Of a stretch of 64,000 nucleotides of DNA, positions 61,901 to 64,000 are shown one piece after another. The stretch's first letter is position 1, and every line of letters starts with the position of its first letter. The notes beneath the pieces are model-generated. The model had not been told where the DNA came from, ran no database searches, and saw only the letters and a program-made list of their open reading frames with translations. Source of the DNA: Parasponia andersonii (lineage: Eukaryota; Streptophyta; Magnoliopsida; Rosales; Cannabaceae); assembly GCA_002914805.1 (NCBI GenBank), contig JXTB01000233.1, positions 364,422-428,421 on the forward strand. Reading direction: 5' to 3'. Both the position numbers and the translations under genes were made by a program.

Positions 61901-63335
61901 ACCCCTACTTTGATATGGTAATAATGCCAAGTCAACGACACTCGAAGAAACTTCTGTTGGTCACTTGGGTATTCGAATGACAGTTTCCAGATCTTGGTAA
62001 GTCCAATGAAAAATAACTTTTCCATCGAAGCCGCCTATGGAGAAACAGAGATCACCATTGAATTCTGAGCACTCAAAAATACTAGGTTAGATATATATCT
62101 TATCAAAAACGGGTCCCAGTACAGGACCGGTCCAGAGCATGCAAAATAGTACAATTTACGAGCCACGAAATTTCGATTTTCATATCACTTCAAAACACAT
62201 ACATATTTTATATCAAAATTTGTCTTTCAACCTCACTGAGTCCAAATTCGAAGTTAGAATTTAGTTTCGAGGAACCGAGCATTAATTGGGCTTCAAAATA
62301 TGAAAATTACATAAATACCACTTTTTGAAAATATTTAGAAAAATGCCTTTTTCTATTTTAAAATTATCACACTTTTAGATACTAGTTTTACTTTTACCAA
62401 CTGTTGTTATTCATGATTTTTAACTTTCTTTCACCTAATATATTCACCTTGGGTAAAATAATTAGGAAAATACTTTTTTTTTAAAAATGAATTATTCGAA
62501 AAATACCAATATTTTTGGTTACACTATTTTCTAAGGAATATTTAGAAAGTTATTACTTTTCTATTCACAGTCCAAGGCCCATTCTGAAAGGTTAACGAAC
62601 TTTTTGGCCCATATTATATAAGTTTATGAAAATACCATTTTCAAAAAATATTTTGTAAATACCATTTTTTTCCAAATGTTTTTCTCACAAATTACTCATG
62701 TACACTTCATAACTCAACCAGCCATATTCACGACTATAATCATACAATTATGCCTCAAAGTTTCTTGATCAAAACTTAATGTTTATAAAAATAATTAGTT
62801 AAATATCACATTTTTATTACTAAAATGGCAAAAAGAGATCAAAAACTCACCAAACTATTTTGGGATTGAAGTGAAGGAAACCACCCCTGTGGTTCGATTG
62901 GCGATGTCAAAGATGGGGTGACGTGCTGAAGGTGAGACCAAGGCGCAGTCGACGGCGACTTTTGGCCAGAAAAATCTCGTCAGAGACGGAAATTTCGAAG
63001 ACTCAGATCTCGGAGATCGGAGCTCTATTTCAGGCAAGACTTATCGGGTTTTGCTCGTCTCTCTTTGATGAGTTGGGCAGAGCAACATGTCGGGTCAGTG
63101 GCAGCAGCATTCAACAATGGCAGAGCTTAATATTTCTAGGAAATTTTGGTGAATTTCAAGGACCATGTGTGAGAAAAAAGCCAAATTAGAGGTCCTTTTA
63201 TGCAATTCTTGCAACTGTAGCTCTTTGTTTTTAAATTCCTAATATTTTTTTATTTTAATACAAAAATAGTTATTTATGAGTTTACCACTGCTTTAAAATT
63301 TACTCATTTGCCTTTTTAAATATCAAGTTTTTACA
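58963..63335 (-). repeat. 5' LTR of the non-coding element, split by a nested LTR
   Basis: Plus-strand limits TATCACGACC (from TGTCACGACC) and TTTTTACA. About 2.7 kb once the nested 60124-61778 LTR and its duplicated CTAAC are removed. Confidence 0.75.
60124..61778 (-). mobile_element. Nested solo LTR of a second family
   Basis: 1655 bp starting TGCTGGTGTTAGC and ending ATTCCAACA, with target duplication CTAAC at 60119-60123 and 61779-61783. The related LTR at 54690-54720 has the uninterrupted sequence CAGCCTAATCCCAGTATAAT, confirming insertion. Read on the minus strand it begins TGTTGGAATAATATTC. A (CT)n tract lies at 60498-60520. No internal region, hence solo. Confidence 0.85.
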
Positions 63336-64000
63336 CTCAATAGAGGTCTAGTCAAACCAAAATTCAATAAAAACTCTATTAGAGTGAAAATTGTTGTCCC
63401 AACAACAATTTATTGAGACGACATATTTTTCTAATCATAGGAATTTTTGGCACGATTTAATTGCCCAAAAAAAAATATTGTGAAAGCTGTTAGGGCAATA
63501 ACTATCATCCGAATAGGTATATAAATTTTTTCATAATATAAAAAATAGATGATAATTATATAGGTAAATAATAGGAAAATTAGGCTAAATATGCATTATA
63601 AGAGGCATATTTTGGCACATATGCTTCCCTCAATAAAACTCTGAAAAATATGCATATACCCACCTGAAATGTCACTTCTGCCCTTTATAATTGGTTTATA
63701 ATGTATATGTCGCTCTTCTCCTCTTTAACCAAGCTGTAGCTCCTTATTCCTCCCTCTATATCCTCACAATCTTTCATGTAATCTCATGCTTGAATTTATC
63801 ACACTGTCTAAGGAGCTGAAATTCTAAGAGCAGAAAAGAAGAAAGGATAAAAGTTGAAAAAACAGAAAAAAGACGTGGCAGTAAGACGGAGGACGGAAAT
63901 CCGCGAAATGGGTATGTAATTTATATGGGTACTGTTTGAAATGGTTTTTAACTGAGTTTCGATATGTTACGAGCATAATTTTTACATTAAAAGTTATTTT
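63336..64000. other. Flank beyond the LTR element
   Basis: No ORF of note. AT-rich until about 63680, then a CT-rich stretch (63710-63770) and a purine-rich stretch ending AAATGGGTATGTAATTT near 63905, which could be the leader and first exon-intron border of a plus-strand gene lying beyond the window. Weak. Confidence 0.25.

Larger units (their letters stand above)
53879..63335 (-). mobile_element. Non-coding LTR retroelement (LARD-like) with Tekay/Del-type termini
   Basis: Two direct LTR copies (53879-56139, truncated at its outer end; 58963-63335, carrying a nested LTR) flank a 2.8-kb interior. On the minus strand the interior opens with AGTATCAGAGC (initiator-Met tRNA primer type) and ends AATTTCAAGACAAAATTCTT then AAGAGGAGAGGA, a polypurine tract seen before the 3' LTR of Tekay/Del chromoviruses. 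No gag, RT or integrase is detectable. The outer left end is lost at a (TA)n tract, so no target duplication can be checked. Confidence 0.75.

Overview
The window is nuclear DNA of a flowering plant, almost certainly a eudicot: AT-rich, dominated by LTR retrotransposons, MITEs and degenerate AT-rich arrays, with one convincing intact host gene, ABI3, encoded in six GT-AG exons at 49954-53052. The species cannot be fixed from the sequence.

Layout. 1-1655 looks like a decayed LTR-type remnant; 1656-3955 has no recognisable gene. 3956-6628 is an irregular array built on the palindrome GTTTACTAGTAAAC. A minus-strand Ty3/gypsy element of the Athila type (6629-20234, TSD TTTAC) sits inside that array, and the array resumes at 20235. 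The element holds decayed gag, protease, RT and integrase, plus, between pol and the 3' LTR, an unknown ORF and a near-full-length intronless LOG (cytokinin-activating enzyme) pseudogene. A single N at 9196 joins two copies of the same 1.86-kb segment and is most likely an assembly seam. Next come a Tourist-type MITE (20458-21109, TSD TAA), a 3.5-kb probable solo LTR (21459-24951, TSD CATCC), a 78-bp hairpin at 25069-25259, and AT-rich intergenic DNA.

28891-41867 is a plus-strand Ty3/gypsy element of the Tat type (TSD ATAAA). It has gag, protease, RT, two RNase H domains and integrase, then a 100-bp tandem array, then an antisense gene with its own TATA box. Most stops in its ORFs are TAG or TGA where CAG, CGA or TGG is expected, as methylation-driven C-to-T decay would leave. 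41873-43860 is a degenerate array of GGTATC-rich repeats, followed by a foldback element (about 45000-45810).

The ABI3 neighbourhood runs from about 46250. It has a cluster of ACGT-core (ABRE/bZIP) sites at 46260-46695, a chromovirus LTR fragment joined to an RT fragment at 47411-48870, a leader with three short upstream ORFs, then the gene. ABI3 is the B3-domain master regulator of seed maturation and ABA response; B1, B2 and B3 domains are all present. Downstream are a small MITE and a large non-coding LTR element (53879-63335) with Tekay/Del-type termini. Its right LTR is interrupted by a solo LTR of another family (60124-61778, TSD CTAAC).

The genes do not form a pathway. The most notable associations are the captured LOG copy inside an Athila-type element, the antisense gene of the Tat-type element, and the close packing of retroelement debris against the ABI3 promoter.
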